64,000 nucleotides of DNA from the NCBI GenBank assembly GCA_963729935.1, contig CAVSPW010000002.1, positions 1 through 64,000 on the forward strand. The letters are read 5' to 3'. The stretch comes from CAIKMD01 sp963729935. Lineage in GTDB: Bacteria > Pseudomonadota > Alphaproteobacteria > ATCC43930 > CGMCC-115725. Within the stretch, counting starts at the first letter, position 1. Each line of letters opens with the position of its first letter. The position numbers were made by a program, and so were the translations under genes. Of the stretch, positions 17,560 through 29,441 are shown one piece after another. The notes below the pieces were generated by a model. It saw nothing but the letters and a program-made list of their open reading frames with translations, had not been told where the DNA came from and made no database searches.

Positions 17560-18518
17560 CAGGCGGCCGCGCCGGAGACGCGCGCCCAAAGACGCCGCGC
17601 GCCCGCTTCGGCGGCGTCGACGCTGAGACTGTCCATCAAGGTGTCGGTCGTGAAACGGTCGAACTCCGGACCGAACAGCTCGCGAAACGGCGTCGCGGTG
17701 GCGACCGTCTGCGTATGCGGGCCCCAGGGCGCGTAAAGCTCGATCGGGCTCGGTCCGAACAAACCCAAGGTCGGCACGCCTGCCGCGGCGGCCAGATGCA
17801 TCAGCCCCGTGTCGTTGCCGATGAACAAGACGCAGCGGCGCAGCACCGCGGCGACCGTCAGCAAATCGATCTTGCCGACGAGATCGATGCAGCGTTGCGC
17901 GGGCAGGGCCTCGATCACGGGCAAGGCTTGCTTGCGCTCATGCGCGGCGGCGAGCACGACGACGCGCGCCGCCGGCAACAAGCCTCCGGGCGCGGTCAAG
18001 CGCTGCGCCAATTCGGCGAAGCGCTCGGCACGCCATTCCTTGCCGCGCCAATTGGCGGCCGGACCGATCGCGATCACCGGCCCACCCGGGGGCAGAAGTT
18101 TTGCGGCTTCCGCCTCGCGGCGCGGCGCGAGCGAAAGCCGCGGCGAAGGCGGCGGGTCGAGGCCGAAGATGCGCGCAAGCTGCCGCACGCGGTGTTCCGG
18201 CCGCCGGCCCAATTCGGCGACGCGCCGCTCCCGCGTCCACAGCAGATAGGCGAGCGCGGAAGCGCGCAGATCGACCACCATGTCCCAGCGCCGCCAGGCC
18301 ACGGCGCGATAGAGCGTCAACCAATGCATCGACCAGCGCCGCTTGGGCAGGCTGATGAGGCGCTCGAGCCCCGGCACGTCCTCGAACAAGGGCGCGGCAT
18401 CGGGTCCGGCGGCGATGGTGAAGCGCGCGCCTGGGAACCGGTCGATCAGATAGGAGAGGAGCCCGGTCGAGAGGACGGCGTCGCCGACCCGCGTCGCCGT
18501 GACGAAGAGAATTCTCAT
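17559..18518 (-). CDS. GT9-family heptosyltransferase-like protein
   Basis: A 319-aa protein opening MRILFVTATRVGDAVLSTGLLSYL, the typical start of ADP-heptose:LPS heptosyltransferases (WaaF/RfaF family). It also carries the C-terminal signature FIGNDTGLMHLAAAAGVPTLGLFGPS. The family adds heptose or related sugars to lipopolysaccharide core. It is first in the operon with two GT4-like enzymes and asnB, so an LPS-core or capsule segment is the likely product. The start at 18518 is chosen by homology; upstream in-frame codons to 18620 lack family features. Confidence 0.88.
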   Translation of the reverse strand: MRILFVTATRVGDAVLSTGLLSYLIDRFPGARFTIAAGPDAAPLFEDVPGLERLISLPKRRWSMHWLTLYRAVAWRRWDMVVDLRASALAYLLWTRERRVAELGRRPEHRVRQLARIFGLDPPPSPRLSLAPRREAEAAKLLPPGGPVIAIGPAANWRGKEWRAERFAELAQRLTAPGGLLPAARVVVLAAAHERKQALPVIEALPAQRCIDLVGKIDLLTVAAVLRRCVLFIGNDTGLMHLAAAAGVPTLGLFGPSPIELYAPWGPHTQTVATATPFRELFGPEFDRFTTDTLMDSLSVDAAEAGARRLWARVSGAAA

Positions 18519-18631
18519 GCCGCCCCGGTATACGGGCGGGGGCCGCGCTTGCCAAGCCTTCCGCCCGTCCCTACCTCTAGCCGCACCGACGAAGCGCCTT
18601 AACGAGTCGGGCGGATGCAAAGGTTGATGGG

Positions 18632-19530
18632 ATGGCCGGACGATTTTATGCCGAATTGCCGGCGCGCGGCGTGCTCGAAGTGGCGGGCGAGGATCGCGTC
18701 GCCTTCCTGCAAGGGCTGGTCTCCAACGACGTCAACAAGGCGACCGGGGCACGCGCCATCTTCGCCGCGCTGCTCACGGCGCAAGGCCGCTATCTCTTCG
18801 ATTTTTTCATCTATGCCTTCGATGGGGCGCTCTACCTCGAAACCGAGGGGGCGCGCATCGACGCGCTGCGGCGCCGGCTCGATCTCTACAAATTGCGCTC
18901 GAAGGTCACGATGGGTGATGCGTCGGCGCGGTTTGCGGTGGCCGCGGGTTTCGGCGCGGACGCATGCGACGCGCTTGATCTTCGGAGCGAAGGCGCAGCC
19001 AAACCCTTTGCCGGCGGCATCGCCTTTGCCGATCCGCGCCTCGCCGCGCTCGGCCTGCGCTTTGTCTTGCCGCGCGGCACCGGCTTCGCCGCGCTCGAGC
19101 AAGCCGGTTTCGCGCGCGTCGCCGAGGCGAAATACGACGATCATCGCTTGAGGCTCGGCGTCGCCGATGGCAGCCGCGACCTTCCCGCGGAGAAGGCCCT
19201 GCTGCTGGAATCGGGGTTCGACGAGTTGAACGGCATCGATTGGCAGAAGGGCTGCTATATGGGGCAAGAGCTGACCGCGCGCACGAAATACCGCGCGCTC
19301 GTCAAGAAGCGCCTCTTGCCGGTCGCGATCGACGGCGCCTTGCCGCCGCCGGGCACGCCGATCCTGCTGGGCGAGGCGGAAGCCGGCGAGATCCGTTCCG
19401 GCCGCGACGGCCGCGCCTTGGCGCTGTTGCGCCTCGACGCGGCCGAGCAAGCAGCCGAAGGCACGCCGCTCACCGCGGGTGATGCGCGGGTCAAGCCTGA
19501 AATCCCCGGCTGGGTAAAGCTCCGGAACGA

Positions 19531-19534
<4 letters not shown>
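18632..19534 (+). CDS. ygfZ: YgfZ/CAF17-type folate-binding Fe-S cluster protein
   Basis: A 300-aa GcvT-fold protein with the diagnostic KGCYMGQELTAR motif, whose Cys is essential in the family, and the N-terminal VAFLQGLVSNDVNKA. YgfZ uses tetrahydrofolate and helps assemble or repair iron-sulfur clusters in enzymes such as MiaB. It is a single gene, divergent from the glycan operon. Its stop overlaps the stop of the convergent ppdK by 4 bp. Confidence 0.92.
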
Positions 19535-22212
<2,678 letters not shown>

Positions 22213-22214
22213 CG

Positions 22215-24374
22215 TCAGCCCTCGATCTGCGAAAAATCCGCAACCCGGTTGAGCGTGTCGCGAATCTGCGACAGCAGCCGCAACCGGTTTGCCCTGAGCA
22301 CCCGCGCCTCCTCCGTATCGCCTGGCACATTAACGGTTACTTTATTAAAAAATTCATCAACGGGCGCGCGCAACGCCGCCAAAGCGGCCATGGCGCCCGC
22401 GAAATCCTCGCCCTTCAACGCCTCTTGGCTATGACTGGTTGCATTCTTGAGGCGCAGATCGAGCGCGAATTCCTCCGCCTGTTTGAAGACATCGCGGTCG
22501 GGCGGATCGTTATAGTGCGTCCCGTCCTTCTTTTCCTCGATGCGGACGATGTTCGCGGCGCGGCGATAGGCGACCAGCAGATTGGCGCCATCCTCGGTCT
22601 CGAGGAAAGCGCCCAGCGCATCGACCCGCTTGCGCAGCCGCACCAAATCATCCTCGCCCAAGGCAAAGACCGCGGCGATGAGATCGTGCCGCACGCCCTG
22701 GTCGCGCAACGCGACCTTCAGACGGTCAGCGACAAATCTCAGGAGCGCGTCGGAAAGCGCGGACGCGAGCTCGTCATCGCTGAATGCCGTCTGCACTTTA
22801 CCAGTTTCGAGCGAATGCGCTGCGACGTGCGCGGCTTGAGATGACATGGAGCGTATACCATCGGGATAAGTTCGGAATGCGCTGGTGAATGCTTCATCCA
22901 ATGAAACACGAATTCCGTTCTCGAGAATCAACCGGATCACGCCCAAGACCGCACGTCGAAGGGCATAAGGATCTTTCGAACCTGTCGGCGTTTCATCGAT
23001 CAGCCAGAAACCCACGAGCGTATCGATCTTGTCCGCGAGCGCCACCGCGACGCCGACCGGCGCGGCGGGACACCGATCGCTCGGTCCCTGCGGCGCATAA
23101 TGCTCGGCGATCGCGTCGGCCACCTCGGGCGGCTCGCCATCGTGCAGCGCGTAATATCGGCCCATCACGCCTTGGAGCTCGGGAAACTCGCCCACCATGC
23201 CGGAGGAGAGATCGGCTTTGGCGAGCTGCGCCGCACGGCGCACCTTCCCGGGATCGGCGTTGACGTGTGGCGCCAGTGCCTCGGCAAGCTTGGTCACGCG
23301 CCCGACCTTGTCGAGCATCGAGCCGAGCTTGGCATGGAACACGCGCTCTTGGAGCTTCGGCACGCGGCTTTCGAGCGTGACTTTCTGATCCTGGTCCCAG
23401 AAAAATTTGGCATCGGAAAGCCGCGCGCACAGCACGCGCTCATTGCCGGCGACGATCGCCTTGCCGCCATCATCGGCGATCATGTTGGCGACCAGAAGAA
23501 ACCGCGGCGCCAACGCGCCCGCGGCGTCGAGACATGCGAAATATTTCTGATGCGTGCGCATCGAGGTGGTCAGCACCTCCGCGGGCAGCGCCATGAATTC
23601 GGGCTCGATCCGCCCCGTCAGCACGACCGGCCACTCGACCAGTCCCGTGACCTCGTCGAGAAGACCGGCGTCTTCCTTCACCGCAAGCCCGGCCTTCGCC
23701 GCTTCCTTGGCGAGCGTCTCGGCGATGGTTTTCTTGCGCTCCGCCGCATCGAGCATCACATGCGCGGTCCGCAGCTTGGCGCGGTAATCCGCGAAATCAT
23801 CGACCGCGAAAGGGAGCTTCCACAAGAACCGGTGGCCCAAGGTCTCGTTGCCGACGCGGATGCCGTCGAGATCGAGCGGCAAGACCGCACCGTTGAAGAT
23901 CGAGACGACGCTCTTGAGCGGCCGGACCCAGCGAAAGCGCGCCGCCGGAAAGCGCATTGATTTGGGCCAGGGCAGAGCCTCGATCACATCGCGCAAGAGC
24001 GCGGGAAGGATCTCGGCGGTGACGCGGCCATGTTGCTGAACCACCGCGAAATAGAATTCGCCCTTGTCCGTCGTGCGTTTCTCGCACTGGTCGAGCGAGC
24101 CGAGGCCGGCCGATTTGAGAAAGCCCCGCACGGCCGAGTCCGGCGCGCCGACCCTCGGCCCGCGGCGCTCCTCGACCGAGCCCGGCTGCGCCACGGGCAG
24201 ACCCGCGACCGCGAGAACGAGCCGGCGCGGCGTGACCTGGCTCTCGATGCGCGAGACCCTCAAATGCGCTTCATCGAACGCGATTTCGGCCAGGCGCCTC
24301 AATTCCTCGGCGGCGACGCCCTGCATCCGCGCGGGAATTTCCTCGGTCAGCAATTCGAGGAGGAGATCGGGCAT
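22215..24374 (-). CDS. glyS: Glycine--tRNA ligase beta subunit
   Basis: A 719-aa beta subunit of the bacterial alpha2beta2 glycyl-tRNA synthetase. It opens with the family motif PDLLLELLTEEIPARMQ and carries VTPRRLVLAVAGL, an HD-like central domain and a C-terminal anticodon-binding helix region (VDEFFNKVTVNVPGDTEEAR). It provides tRNA recognition, while the alpha subunit carries the adenylation site. It follows glyQ by 10 bp and precedes ppdK by 2 bp. Confidence 0.97.
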   Translation of the reverse strand: MPDLLLELLTEEIPARMQGVAAEELRRLAEIAFDEAHLRVSRIESQVTPRRLVLAVAGLPVAQPGSVEERRGPRVGAPDSAVRGFLKSAGLGSLDQCEKRTTDKGEFYFAVVQQHGRVTAEILPALLRDVIEALPWPKSMRFPAARFRWVRPLKSVVSIFNGAVLPLDLDGIRVGNETLGHRFLWKLPFAVDDFADYRAKLRTAHVMLDAAERKKTIAETLAKEAAKAGLAVKEDAGLLDEVTGLVEWPVVLTGRIEPEFMALPAEVLTTSMRTHQKYFACLDAAGALAPRFLLVANMIADDGGKAIVAGNERVLCARLSDAKFFWDQDQKVTLESRVPKLQERVFHAKLGSMLDKVGRVTKLAEALAPHVNADPGKVRRAAQLAKADLSSGMVGEFPELQGVMGRYYALHDGEPPEVADAIAEHYAPQGPSDRCPAAPVGVAVALADKIDTLVGFWLIDETPTGSKDPYALRRAVLGVIRLILENGIRVSLDEAFTSAFRTYPDGIRSMSSQAAHVAAHSLETGKVQTAFSDDELASALSDALLRFVADRLKVALRDQGVRHDLIAAVFALGEDDLVRLRKRVDALGAFLETEDGANLLVAYRRAANIVRIEEKKDGTHYNDPPDRDVFKQAEEFALDLRLKNATSHSQEALKGEDFAGAMAALAALRAPVDEFFNKVTVNVPGDTEEARVLRANRLRLLSQIRDTLNRVADFSQIEG

Positions 24375-24384
24375 CGCGGCGGCC

Positions 24385-25263
24385 TTATCCTTGGAGACGC
24401 GGGTCTTCGAGCCAGCCCTCGCAGCACGCCTTGGCGAGCGCGCGCACGCGGCCGATATAGGCGGCGCGTTCGGTTACCGAGATGACCCCGCGCGCATCCA
24501 GCAGGTTGAAGCAATGGCTCGCCTTGATGCAGTGGTCATAGGCCGGCAGCGGCAGTTTCTTTTCCAAGAGCGCGTTGCACTCTTTTTCGGCGTCGCTGAA
24601 ATGCCGCAAGAGCAGCCCGGTATCGGCGAATTCGAAATTATAGGCCGAGAATTCGCGTTCCGCGCGCTTGAACACGTCGCCGTATTTGACGCCGGCGCCG
24701 TTGTAATCGAGATCGTAAACGTTCTCGACGCCCTGGACATACATGGCGAGCCGCTCGAGCCCATAGGTGAGCTCGGTCGAGACCGGATCGCATTCGATGC
24801 CGCCGACCTGCTGGAAATAGGTGAACTGCGTCACCTCCATGCCGTCGAGCCAGACCTCCCAGCCGAGCCCCCAGGCGCCCAAGGTCGGGCTTTCCCAATC
24901 ATCCTCGACGAAGCGGATATCGTGATGCCCCGGATCGATGCCGAGCGCGTCGAGGCTCTTCAGATAGAGCGTCTGACTGTCGGCCGGCGCCGGCTTGAGG
25001 ATCACCTGAAATTGATAGTAATGCTGCAGCCGATTGGGGTTCTCGCCATAGCGCCCGTCGGCCGGCCGGCGCGACGGCTGCACATAGGCCGCCTTCCACG
25101 GTTTCGGACCCAGCGCGCGCAGGGTGGTCGCGGGGTGGAAGGTCCCGGCGCCCATCTCGACATCGTAGGGCTGAAGGATGACGCAGCCCTGCTGGGCCCA
25201 GAAATTCTGCAGCGCGAGGATGAGCGCCTGGAAGCTTGTGCTCGTTGAAGCGCCCGCCGCCAT
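24385..25263 (-). CDS. glyQ: Glycine--tRNA ligase alpha subunit
   Basis: A 292-aa class II synthetase subunit with SFQALILALQNFWAQQGC, CVILQPYDVEMGAGTFHPAT and YVQPSRRPADGRYGENPNR, which form the glycyl-adenylate site. The ATG at 25263 is preferred; an in-frame TTG directly before it is unlikely. It belongs to the minus-strand run leading to glyS and ppdK. Confidence 0.97.
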   Translation of the reverse strand: MAAGASTSTSFQALILALQNFWAQQGCVILQPYDVEMGAGTFHPATTLRALGPKPWKAAYVQPSRRPADGRYGENPNRLQHYYQFQVILKPAPADSQTLYLKSLDALGIDPGHHDIRFVEDDWESPTLGAWGLGWEVWLDGMEVTQFTYFQQVGGIECDPVSTELTYGLERLAMYVQGVENVYDLDYNGAGVKYGDVFKRAEREFSAYNFEFADTGLLLRHFSDAEKECNALLEKKLPLPAYDHCIKASHCFNLLDARGVISVTERAAYIGRVRALAKACCEGWLEDPRLQG

Positions 25264-25335
25264 CAAGCAATCCGGAAGAAGTTGGGGTTGCGGCGCAACA
25301 TATCGGCCACCCCGGCGAGGGTCAAGCGAGGCGCC

Positions 25336-25596
25336 TTACCGATCCCACGGGCAACCCGGCTTGCCGCAATTGGTGGCGCCCTGGGCGGCGACGAACGCGC
25401 CGCATTGCGGGCATTTGACGAGGTCCTCGACCGAGCGCGTCGGCCGGCCTTGCCGCGAGCCCGCCTGGCGCCGCGCCATTTCCTCGCGCAGGCCGCGGCG
25501 GATCGCGTCGACCCGGGCGGCATATTTGAAGCCGTACCAGACGACGCCGATGATGGCGGCGAGCACGAGCAGTTTTCCGAGGCTGAGCCCGAGCAC
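25336..25596 (-). CDS. Small membrane-anchored zinc-ribbon protein
   Basis: An 86-aa protein with one N-terminal transmembrane helix (KLLVLAAIIGVVWYGFKYA), a basic linker, and a C-terminal CPQCG...NCGKPGC four-cysteine cluster that could hold a zinc. It starts with GTG at 25596, with AAAGG upstream, 6 bp after the esterase stop. Conserved small proteins of this layout (compare the PP0621 family) occur in proteobacteria, but their role is unknown. It lies inside the glyQ-glyS-ppdK transcription run. Confidence 0.75.
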   Translation of the reverse strand: MLGLSLGKLLVLAAIIGVVWYGFKYAARVDAIRRGLREEMARRQAGSRQGRPTRSVEDLVKCPQCGAFVAAQGATNCGKPGCPWDR

Positions 25597-25602
25597 GCCC
25601 CG

Positions 25603-26412
25603 TCAACCTTTCGCCGCGACGCGCCGCATCGCCCACTCGATGCTGCGGTGAAGCCAGGCCGGCCGAATCTGATGGTCCCCGTGATGGAGACACATTTCGA
25701 GCTGCTTGCCGCTCTTGCATCGTGTCCAGCTCTCGCAATCGAGATCGCCGTCCCGCGTATTCCGATCGGGCTCGGCGGTACAGCCATCCGCCGCTTCGAG
25801 GATCGCGAAGCCTTTATAGACATTGCCTTGCTGATATCGCCCGCCGAACAAGGCGCGGCCCTCCATCGGAAAAGTGTGATCGTTGACGGCGTGGGTGTGC
25901 CGGAGATCGAAGGCGCCGGTGTCGCAGCGGCTCGGATAAGGTGTCCAGAAATCGCCGGAAAACGGCAGGAACGCCGCAAACCCCTCGGCGCCATGGCAGG
26001 CGAGGTCCCAGACCATCGAGCCGCCGATCGAGAACCCGGTGGCAAAGACGCGCCGGCGATCGACGGGCCAGCGTTTTTCGGCATCTCCGACCACGGCGTG
26101 GAGGAAGGCGATGTCATCGCGTTTATGGCTCGGCGCGCCGGCATGCGACCAGCTCTTGTCGACGCCGTCGGGCACGACAAGCAGCGCGCCCAGGCTGGTG
26201 ACGGAAGCGACGAGGTCCGCATCGCCGATGACCGTCGCGCTGTCCTCGCGATAGCCGTGGAGATAAAGCACCAGCGGCACGGGATGCTTGCCGTCCCAGG
26301 CCGGCGGCGCGACCGCGCGATAGGTGCCTTCGGTCAAAGTGAGCAATGGCGGCTCCGCCCGGGCGGAGGCTGCGAGCAGCACGAGCAGCGCGGCGCCCAG
26401 GATCGCGCGCAT
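25603..26412 (-). CDS. Secreted PHB-depolymerase-family esterase (LpqC/COG3509-like)
   Basis: A 269-aa alpha/beta hydrolase with a signal peptide (RAILGAALLVLLAASARA). It has the family opening VPLVLYLHGYREDS, the nucleophile elbow GFSIGGSM, and a C-terminal HHGDHQIRPAW that probably carries the catalytic His. Paired cysteines in the C-terminal half (DGCTAEPDRN, DCESWTRC, MCLHHG) fit export and disulfides. The start at 26412 is fixed by the TGATG overlap with the protease gene stop; an in-frame codon seven residues earlier is less likely. The substrate could be polyhydroxyalkanoate oligomers or feruloyl-type esters. Confidence 0.82.
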   Translation of the reverse strand: MRAILGAALLVLLAASARAEPPLLTLTEGTYRAVAPPAWDGKHPVPLVLYLHGYREDSATVIGDADLVASVTSLGALLVVPDGVDKSWSHAGAPSHKRDDIAFLHAVVGDAEKRWPVDRRRVFATGFSIGGSMVWDLACHGAEGFAAFLPFSGDFWTPYPSRCDTGAFDLRHTHAVNDHTFPMEGRALFGGRYQQGNVYKGFAILEAADGCTAEPDRNTRDGDLDCESWTRCKSGKQLEMCLHHGDHQIRPAWLHRSIEWAMRRVAAKG

Positions 26413-27257
26413 CACAACCCGAACCGCGCCCAAATCACGCGCTCCTCAAGCCGCGCGAGCAGATCGCCCGCAAGATCGCCGATTTCGGGCCGCCGGGGCC
26501 AGGCCAGCCGCGCCCAAAGCGGGCGGCGGCGTTCGGGCTCGATCAGCCGCAAGCGCACCCCATCACCAAAAAGACCCCGCACCACACCGCGCATCTCGCC
26601 GATGCCGTCGATCAAGCCGAGCGACAAGGCACGCCGCCCGGCAAAAACTTCGCCGCCGAAGAGCTGCGCGTCCTCGCCTTTGAGCTTGGCGCCACGGCGC
26701 TGACGAACCAATTCCTTGAAACTATCATGCAGGTCCTGCTGCAATGTCTTCAAGCGCGCGACGTCACGCGGCTCTTCGGGCAAGAAGGGGTCGAGCAGCG
26801 ATTTATCCTCGCCCGCCGTATAGAGCCGGCGCTCGATGCCGAGCCGCCCCAGCGCTGCGACGAAGCCGAACCCGGCCGTCACCACGCCGATCGAGCCCAA
26901 CAGCGAGGTCTCCTCGGCATAAATTTCATCGGCGGCGAGCGCAAGCCAGTAGCCGCCCGAGGCGGCGACATCCTCGGCGAAGGCGAAAACCGGCACGGCA
27001 TGTTCGGCCGCGAGCTGGCGGATGCGGCGATAGAGCAGCGCCGATTGCGCGGGCGAGCCGCCCGGCGAATTGATCGCGAGCGCGACGGCTTTGACGCCGC
27101 GCGTCTTGAACGCGCGCTCCAGCGCCGCGGCATAGCGCCGCAAGGAGAGGCCGCGCCGTCCGCGCAAACCGATGACCCCGTCGAAGCGCAGCACCGCGAC
27201 CGTGGGCTCGCGCGCCCGCCACGGGCCCAGCGGCAATCTCTGCAAGAGGCCGCGCAT
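26412..27257 (-). CDS. S49-family (SohB/SppA-like) serine protease
   Basis: A 281-aa single-domain S49 peptidase. It shows VAVLRFDGVIG, the oxyanion segment INSPGGSPAQSALLYRRI, and the Ser-bearing DVAASGGYWLALAADEIYA, followed by SLLGSIGVVTAGF. S49 enzymes digest cleaved signal peptides or membrane-protein fragments. No clear membrane anchor is visible in this short form. It is coupled by TGATG to the esterase downstream and lies 3 bp after the methyltransferase stop. Confidence 0.88.
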   Translation of the reverse strand: MRGLLQRLPLGPWRAREPTVAVLRFDGVIGLRGRRGLSLRRYAAALERAFKTRGVKAVALAINSPGGSPAQSALLYRRIRQLAAEHAVPVFAFAEDVAASGGYWLALAADEIYAEETSLLGSIGVVTAGFGFVAALGRLGIERRLYTAGEDKSLLDPFLPEEPRDVARLKTLQQDLHDSFKELVRQRRGAKLKGEDAQLFGGEVFAGRRALSLGLIDGIGEMRGVVRGLFGDGVRLRLIEPERRRPLWARLAWPRRPEIGDLAGDLLARLEERVIWARFGL

Positions 27258-27260
27258 CTT

Positions 27261-28022
27261 CTAGGACACCAGATCGATCGCGGCGCCGCCGCGCAGGATC
27301 GCCTCGGCGGCATCGGTGTTGCGTCCGTCCGCTTCGTGCAGCGCCAGACCGGGCATGATCCGCAGCGGGGCGGCGCTGCCCTTGCGCGCCTGAATGATGA
27401 TGCGCTTTGCCGGTTTTCCCGCGCCGGACCAGAGCGGAAATACCACGATCTCGCCGGTGCGCCCGGCCAATTCGCCGAGCAGATGGCCGAGGCGGTCGGC
27501 CCGGTGGATGAAGGTGATCAGGCCGCGGCTCGAGGCCATGGCCAGCGCAAAACGCACCCAGGCCGCGAGATCGGCCTCGCCCTCGATCGAGGCTTCCGCC
27601 TTGCCGAGATGCGGCGAAGGCGAAGCCCTGCCCGCTTCGAGAAACGGCGGATTGGCCATCACATGGGTGAAGGCGCCGGGCTCGAGCCGCGGCGGCGGAC
27701 GCAGCAGATCGCCCGTCATGGCGGTCACCCGCGCGCCGAGATCGTTGAGGAGAATGTTGTCGCTCGCCAGCCGTATCAGGTCGCGTTGCCGGTCGATGGC
27801 GAGGACCCGGCAGCCCGGCACGCGGACGGCAAGGCACAGACTCGCCGCGCCGACGCCGCAACCGATATCGAGCACGGTATCGGTGGCGGTCGCCGGCACG
27901 GACGCGGCCAGCAGAACCGGATCGATGGCGACGCGGTAACCGCTCCGCGGCTGGCGCAAGCGCAGCTTGCCGCCCAAGAGCGCGTCTTCGCTGACATCGG
28001 ACGCGGGCGCGGCGATGTTCAA
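27261..28022 (-). CDS. TrmN6/YfiC-like tRNA(Val) adenine-N6 methyltransferase
   Basis: A 253-aa class I SAM-dependent methyltransferase of the MTS family. It has the N-terminal LRLRQPRSGYRVAIDPVLLAA typical of TrmN6, the SAM loop VLDIGCGVGAASL, the acidic residue in VLAIDRQ, and the catalytic NPPF motif in HVMANPPFLE. TrmN6 methylates A37 of tRNA-Val in E. coli. The alphaproteobacterial relatives sit in this same place beside a DUF2007 gene and ispB. Its ATG overlaps the DUF2007 stop by 4 bp. Confidence 0.87.
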   Translation of the reverse strand: MNIAAPASDVSEDALLGGKLRLRQPRSGYRVAIDPVLLAASVPATATDTVLDIGCGVGAASLCLAVRVPGCRVLAIDRQRDLIRLASDNILLNDLGARVTAMTGDLLRPPPRLEPGAFTHVMANPPFLEAGRASPSPHLGKAEASIEGEADLAAWVRFALAMASSRGLITFIHRADRLGHLLGELAGRTGEIVVFPLWSGAGKPAKRIIIQARKGSAAPLRIMPGLALHEADGRNTDAAEAILRGGAAIDLVS

Positions 28023-28228
28023 ATCGGGTCTCCCACGTCCCGGATCACCGCGCGCGCACGGCTTTCATCCTCGTCACGGACCATGAGGCGGCGCGGGATG
28101 GCGCCGATGCTGCCTTCCATGATGCTGGTATAGCCGTCGAGCACGACCACTTCGATGCCCGCCGACGCCAGCAGCGCCTGCAGCCACGAAAGCCGGACCG
28201 AATCATTTGTGCGCACCAGTTCCTGCAT
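28019..28228 (-). CDS. DUF2007-domain small protein
   Basis: A 69-aa protein, MQELVRTNDSVRLSWLQALL to VRDVGDPI, matching the DUF2007 (putative signal-transducing protein) pattern: loss of self-evident catalytic residues, an early VRLSWLQALLASAGI helix and a RLMVRDEDESRARAVI strand-helix. The fold is ACT-like and the role unknown. It is first in the minus-strand run that includes trmN6-like, S49, glyQ, glyS and ppdK, and is divergent from ispB. Confidence 0.85.
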   Translation of the reverse strand: MQELVRTNDSVRLSWLQALLASAGIEVVVLDGYTSIMEGSIGAIPRRLMVRDEDESRARAVIRDVGDPI

Positions 28229-28270
28229 CGGTTTCCCGCACGCGCCTCGTCGGACAAAGACCGCCTGGGC

Positions 28271-28298
28271 TTGACCCTCGCGGCAAGCGTTCTATGCT
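28271..28298 (+). promoter_or_regulatory. Predicted sigma-70-type promoter of ispB
   Basis: TTGACC (28271-28276) and TATGCT (28293-28298) with a 16-bp spacer, 46 bp before the ATG at 28344, in the divergent DUF2007/ispB gap. The -35 box matches consensus at five of six bases. Confidence 0.55.
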
Positions 28299-28343
28299 CG
28301 CTGGAGGTCGGGGTTCCGTCAAGCAAGGGAATGAGGCGCGGAC

Positions 28344-29363
28344 GTGGCGTTGGCAGTCACTGCCACAGAGGCAAGAACCAAGCCGACAGCGTCGCTCGAC
28401 CGACTGACCGCGCTCCTCGAGGCGGATCTGGCGCGTGTGAACACGCTCATCGTCAAGCGGATGCAAAGCCCGGTCGCGCTGATCCCGCAGCTGGCCGGCC
28501 ACATCGTCGCCGCCGGCGGCAAGCGGCTGCGGCCGATGCTCACCCTCGCGACCTCGCGCCTGTGCGGCTATCACGGCGAGCGCCATATCGCCCTGGCGGC
28601 GGCGGTCGAATTCATCCATACCGCGACGCTCCTGCACGACGACGTGGTCGATGCCAGCGATCTGCGCCGCGGCCTCGCGACGGCGAACGCGGTCTGGGGC
28701 AACAAGCCTTCGGTGCTGGTCGGCGACTTTCTGTTCAGCCGGGCTTTCGAGCTCATGGTCGAAGACGGCTCGTTGCGCATTCTCGAAATCCTCTCTCGGG
28801 CATCGGCGGTGATCGCGGAAGGCGAGGTGCTGCAGCTCGTCACCTCGAACGACGTCAAGACGACGGAAGCGGCCTATCTCGAAGTCATCAACGCCAAGAC
28901 GGCGCAGCTTTTCGCCGCGGCGAGCCGCATTGGCGCCGTGCTCGGCGAGCGCTCCGAGGCCGAAGAAGCCGCGCTCGAATCCTATGGCCGCAATCTCGGA
29001 ACCGCGTTTCAGCTGATCGACGATATGCTCGATTATTCGGCGCGCCAGGCCGAACTCGGCAAAACCGTCGGCGACGATTTCCGCGACGGCAAGATCACCC
29101 TCCCGGTCGTTCTCGCCTTGCGCGCGGCCGATGACCGCGAGCGGCGGTTCTGGTGCCGCACGCTCGAGCGGATGGAGCAGCGCGAGGACGACCTGCCGCA
29201 CGCGATCGAACTGATGCGCCAACATGGCGCGCTCGTCGCGACCCTGGAGCGCGCCCGTGAATATGGCGCGGCCGCGCGCCGGGCCTTGGCTTCTTTCCGC
29301 GAGGGACCCGAACGCGCCGCCCTTGAAGAGGCGATCGATTTCTGCCTCGCGCGCGGTTACTGA
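28344..29363 (+). CDS. ispB: Polyprenyl (octaprenyl-type) diphosphate synthase
   Basis: A 339-aa long-chain trans-prenyltransferase with both Asp-rich motifs, LLHDDVVDASDLRRG and QLIDDMLDYSA. It adds isopentenyl diphosphate units to make the ubiquinone side chain; the final chain length (C40 to C50) is not read from sequence. GGKRLRPML is the usual basic substrate-binding motif. The gene is monocistronic with its own promoter and divergent from DUF2007. An alternative start at residue 2 or 3 would change little. Confidence 0.93.
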   Translation: MALAVTATEARTKPTASLDRLTALLEADLARVNTLIVKRMQSPVALIPQLAGHIVAAGGKRLRPMLTLATSRLCGYHGERHIALAAAVEFIHTATLLHDDVVDASDLRRGLATANAVWGNKPSVLVGDFLFSRAFELMVEDGSLRILEILSRASAVIAEGEVLQLVTSNDVKTTEAAYLEVINAKTAQLFAAASRIGAVLGERSEAEEAALESYGRNLGTAFQLIDDMLDYSARQAELGKTVGDDFRDGKITLPVVLALRAADDRERRFWCRTLERMEQREDDLPHAIELMRQHGALVATLERAREYGAAARRALASFREGPERAALEEAIDFCLARGY

Positions 29364-29403
29364 TCCGTCCGATCCCGCCGGTGACGCGCACCGGACTTAC
29401 CGG

Positions 29404-29432
29404 TTGCAGGCCGCCGGGCTTCGGGCTATATC
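29404..29432 (+). promoter_or_regulatory. Predicted sigma-70-type promoter of tRNA-Pro
   Basis: TTGCAG (29404-29409), a 17-bp spacer and TATATC (29427-29432) lie just upstream of the tRNA 5' end at 29442, giving a start about at the mature end. Confidence 0.55.
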
Positions 29433-29441
29433 GCGCGGCGC

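Noticed and set aside
18519..18631. Dyad CCCG-TATA-CCGGGG near the GT9 start as an operator
   Set aside because: The arms are short, GC-only and imperfect, which is expected by chance in this composition.
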